From the NCBI RefSeq assembly GCF_000826545.1, contig NZ_CDME01000011.1, positions 1,142,001-1,206,000 of the forward strand: 64,000 nucleotides of DNA, written 5' to 3'. Source of the stretch: Kibdelosporangium sp. MJ126-NF4. GTDB taxonomy: Bacteria > Actinomycetota > Actinomycetes > Mycobacteriales > Pseudonocardiaceae. The notes below the pieces were generated by a model that ran no database searches, had not been told where the DNA came from, and saw only the letters and a list, made by a program, of their open reading frames with translations. The position numbers were made by a program, and so were the translations under genes. This document shows positions 62,039-64,000 of the stretch, piece by piece (position 1 is the first letter of the stretch; every line of letters begins with the position of its first letter).

Positions 62039-62821
62039 ATGGCAGAGGCGTTCTACCGCAGTCTGGGAGACGGCCGCTACGACAGCGGCCCGGCCACGGC
62101 GGGCCCGTGGAGCCCCAAGACCCAACACGCTGGGCCGCCGTCGGCGTTGCTGGGGCGGGCGTTGCAGAGCTTCGGCGGCCGGACGGATCTGCGCGTCGCC
62201 CGCGTCACCGTGGAGATACCGAAGCCGGTCCCGGTCGGCGAGGTCCAGGTCGAGGTGCGTGCGCTGCGTTCCGGAGCGCGGACGGACCTGCTCGACGCGC
62301 AGTTGCTGGCCGACGGGGAGCCGGTGATGCTCGCCAGGGCGTGGCGGATGTCGCCCAGCCCCGACGGAACGCCTGAGCTGCGCGCCGAGCCGCCGCCACC
62401 GGCTCTGCCGGGGCCACAGCCCCCACACGGCATGTCCGGTGCCTATGTGGACGGCTACCTCTCGGCCATCGAATGGCGTTTCCTCGACGGCGGCGGCTTC
62501 GACAGCCGTGGACCGGGAGCCGCGTGGGCACGGCAACGGATTCCCCTGGTGGACGGCGAGGAGGACACTCCGCTGTCCCGTGTGCTCACGGTGGCGGACG
62601 CGAGCTGGGCGGTGGGCTTCGAACTCGACCTCACCCGCCAGTTCGCCATCAACACCGACGTGACCGTCGCGTTGCACCGGCAACCGGTCGGTGAGTGGTT
62701 CTGCATGCGGACAGCGACCACCGCGAGCCCGGACGGCTCCGGCCTTGCGGTCGGCCAACTGTCGGACGCCCATGGTGACTGCGGCCGGATCATCCAGACG
62801 CTGTTCATCGCCGACCGTTGA
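62039..62821 (+). CDS. TesB-like acyl-CoA thioesterase (double hotdog)
   Basis: 260 residues, cytosolic. Two hotdog halves: the first around GPWSPKTQHAGPPSALLGRAL, the second around VADASWAVGFELDLTRQFAINTDVTVALHR, as in type II acyl-CoA thioesterases; AINTDVTV carries the catalytic-site Asn/Asp/Thr element. It hydrolyses acyl-CoA or acyl-ACP. ATG 62039. A strong hairpin follows at once. Confidence 0.83.
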   Translation: MAEAFYRSLGDGRYDSGPATAGPWSPKTQHAGPPSALLGRALQSFGGRTDLRVARVTVEIPKPVPVGEVQVEVRALRSGARTDLLDAQLLADGEPVMLARAWRMSPSPDGTPELRAEPPPPALPGPQPPHGMSGAYVDGYLSAIEWRFLDGGGFDSRGPGAAWARQRIPLVDGEEDTPLSRVLTVADASWAVGFELDLTRQFAINTDVTVALHRQPVGEWFCMRTATTASPDGSGLAVGQLSDAHGDCGRIIQTLFIADR

Positions 62822-62875
62822 AAACCTCGTGAGTGTTTTGGCCGGTTAGAACTCGCCCAAACACTCACGAGGTTT
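62822..62875. terminator. Strong hairpin terminator after the thioesterase gene
   Basis: Perfect 17-bp stem (AAACCTCGTGAGTGTTT with its complement) around a 20-nt loop, starting at the first base after the stop. The A/T run at the outer ends makes it usable in both directions. Confidence 0.85.
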
Positions 62876-63244
62876 GACCTTCATGTTACTTGAAGGCCGA
62901 TGATGGGCCGGCGCGCGAGCCTGGCATCGCGTGCCACGGCTCACGAACCGGTGCCAGTGCGCCGAAAGCGGACCGAGGGCGCGTCCACTTTCCGACCCGA
63001 TTATGTCCTTTACAGACTGATCGCGTGCTGTGCTCGACGCCGTCCCTCTTCATGTCGGGATCACTCGTTGACGTGAACAGCGCCTTGCCCTGTGACCACT
63101 CTTCAGAAGTCCGGAAGCGACCATCCGGATGACTCCTTGTGTCCACTGTGACCTGCGCGTGTGATGTTCCGGCGGAAAGGTCTGCTCGCTCTGCGTGACT
63201 GTTAGTGTCCGAAGTGACACGGGTCCGACGGGGAGGGTCTCGAC
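62876..63244. other. Gene-poor stretch before the small secreted protein
   Basis: No supported gene. The open frame on the minus strand (62886-63146) has mixed codon use and no recognisable domain. Near the right end GTGTC-cgaagt-GACAC (about 63207-63222) is a small inverted repeat 23 bp before the next start and might be an operator. The promoter of the following gene must lie in the last 100 bp. Confidence 0.4.
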
Positions 63245-63559
63245 ATGAAACGTTTCCTTACCACGACAACAAGTGTTTTCGCCACCGCTGCGGCGCTGGT
63301 GCTGACATCGGCCGTACCCGCCTACGCGGCGACCGGCACGGTGGCCGTGTTCTCCTTCGAGGAGTCGCCGCTGGAAGTCTACAAAAACCCGGTTGGCTGC
63401 AAGAAACTTCCGCCCGCCGCACACGTGCTCGTCAACCTGACCGACTCCACGGTCCACACCTACGGTGATCCGTTCTGCTTCATGCCGGGTGTCCCGATCG
63501 AACCGAACAGAGGCTCTCACGTGATGCCCGGCACAGGGTCTTTCTCGGCACAGGACTGA
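63245..63559 (+). CDS. Small secreted protein of unknown function
   Basis: 104 residues. Signal peptide (FLTTTTSVFATAAALVLTSAVPAYA) with cleavage likely after AYA; a mature part of about 75 residues with two Cys that could form a disulfide and a VAVFSFEESPLEVYKNP start. No family recognised. GGGAGGG lies 8 nt before ATG 63245. Its TGA overlaps the ATG of the sugar dehydrogenase gene in TGATG, which suggests coupling. Confidence 0.75.
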   Translation: MKRFLTTTTSVFATAAALVLTSAVPAYAATGTVAVFSFEESPLEVYKNPVGCKKLPPAAHVLVNLTDSTVHTYGDPFCFMPGVPIEPNRGSHVMPGTGSFSAQD

Positions 63560-64000
63560 TGGACCTCGTCGTTGTGGGTGTCGGCTACGTCGGTCTGCCG
63601 CTTGCCGCCGCCGCCAGTGCCGCAGGACTATCGGTGGTGGGATACGACACGTCCCCCGCTGTGGCCGACGCGGTGGCGGCAGGCAGTTCCCACGTTCCCG
63701 ATGTGTCCACAATGCAGCTTCGGGCCATGCGGGCACGGGGTTTCACGGTCACCGCCGACCCGGCTGTGCTCGCCCGCGCCGAGACGATCGTGATCTGCGT
63801 GCCGACCGGGCTCGGCGCGGGCGGCGGCCCGGATCTCGGGGCGGTCCGCGCCGCGGCGGACACGGTCGCCACCCACCTGAGACCGGGAACGCTGGTGGTG
63901 CTGGAATCCACCAGCTACCCGGGCACCACCGACGAGGTGGTGCGGCCGATTCTGGAACAGCACGGGCTGGTCGCGGGCGAGCACTTCCAGCTCGCCTACT
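63559..64000 (+). CDS. UDP-sugar 6-dehydrogenase (5' part, cut by window edge)
   Basis: The first 147 residues are present. The N-terminal Rossmann loop GVGYVGLPLA (residues 6-15) and the acid of YDTSP at the ribose site bind NAD; ICVPTGLG and LESTSYPGTTDEVV are typical of UDP-glucose/UDP-ManNAc/GDP-mannose dehydrogenases, with the last block near the substrate pocket. It would make a UDP-uronic acid for cell-surface polysaccharide. ATG 63559 overlaps the preceding stop. The catalytic Cys lies beyond the window. Confidence 0.88.
   Translation, partial: MDLVVVGVGYVGLPLAAAASAAGLSVVGYDTSPAVADAVAAGSSHVPDVSTMQLRAMRARGFTVTADPAVLARAETIVICVPTGLGAGGGPDLGAVRAAADTVATHLRPGTLVVLESTSYPGTTDEVVRPILEQHGLVAGEHFQLAY

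Noticed and set aside
62886..63146. 86-residue minus-strand open frame between the thioesterase terminator and the small secreted protein
   Set aside because: Mixed third-position GC, no domain, weak start; could be a remnant but cannot be supported.
1..64000. CRISPR arrays, tRNA or rRNA genes, insertion sequences, attachment sites
   Set aside because: No repeat-spacer pattern, cloverleaf-like sequence, rRNA stretch or transposase seen on either strand by eye; a tRNAscan or ISfinder search would be decisive.

Overview
The window looks like chromosomal DNA of a high-GC actinomycete, most likely a Pseudonocardiales member (Lentzea, Saccharothrix, Amycolatopsis or Kibdelosporangium type). This is inferred from the strong GC bias at third codon positions, frequent GTG and TTG starts, many 4-nt stop/start overlaps, and the gene families present: XRE/NB-ARC regulator, Hanks-type kinase and PP2C, secreted streptogrisin-type protease, Rhs protein with PA14 domains, SagB/YcaO RiPP enzymes. 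No rRNA, tRNA, CRISPR array or insertion sequence was recognised.

Left part (1-12.1 kb): the start of an XRE/NB-ARC regulator cut by the window edge; a DHA2-type MFS gene that has lost its N-terminus against a divergent serine hydrolase; an HTH/adenine-methylase-like protein in tandem with a Ser/Thr kinase and divergent from a PP2C phosphatase, with a perfect inverted repeat in the shared promoter; then a GNAT protein, a Tat-type metallo-beta-lactamase-fold enzyme, a secreted trypsin, a trans-sulfuration-type PLP enzyme and a secreted PQQ-type sugar dehydrogenase.

12.1-20.5 kb: a tightly coupled D-amino-acid operon (APC permease, secreted N-acyl-D-amino-acid deacylase, COG3375-type GNAT, N-acylamino-acid racemase, secreted serine hydrolase) divergent from a PucR regulator and closed by a long hairpin. 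A 620-bp gene-free stretch follows. 20.5-27.8 kb: a PEP-mutase/isocitrate-lyase-family enzyme, an AlkZ-like winged-helix protein, and a two-component system facing a MacB-type ABC transporter.

27.8-48.3 kb is a conflict and secretion region: a TPR-CHAT protein, a large Rhs/PA14/Hint polymorphic-toxin-like protein coupled to a ricin-lectin protein, two proteins with N-terminal leaders like those of contractile-injection-system cargo (one with a phospholipase C-like motif, one with a HEXXH metalloprotease motif), and several secreted hydrolases (streptogrisin, M1 peptidase, EEP phosphatase, GH43).

48.4-60.6 kb is the most interesting part. A FecBCD-type chelate importer (four overlapping genes) converges on a RiPP operon. 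In transcription order that operon holds a 35-residue precursor with a near-perfect ribosome binding site, a hairpin, a leader-binding (RRE/E1-like) protein, a CocE-type hydrolase, a YcaO cyclodehydratase and a TIM-barrel enzyme. Divergent from it are an EntS-like MFS exporter, a SagB dehydrogenase, a spermidine-synthase-like transferase and an amidohydrolase. The precursor has no Cys or Thr but carries a His/Ser/Asn-rich stretch, and Zur-like 15-mers lie upstream of both the precursor and the importer. My reading is a Ser-derived oxazole/His peptide metallophore with its own exporter and importer. This is an inference.

60.6-64 kb: a carotenoid oxygenase, a TesB-like thioesterase with a strong terminator, a gene-poor stretch, a small secreted protein, and the start of a UDP-sugar dehydrogenase that runs off the window.
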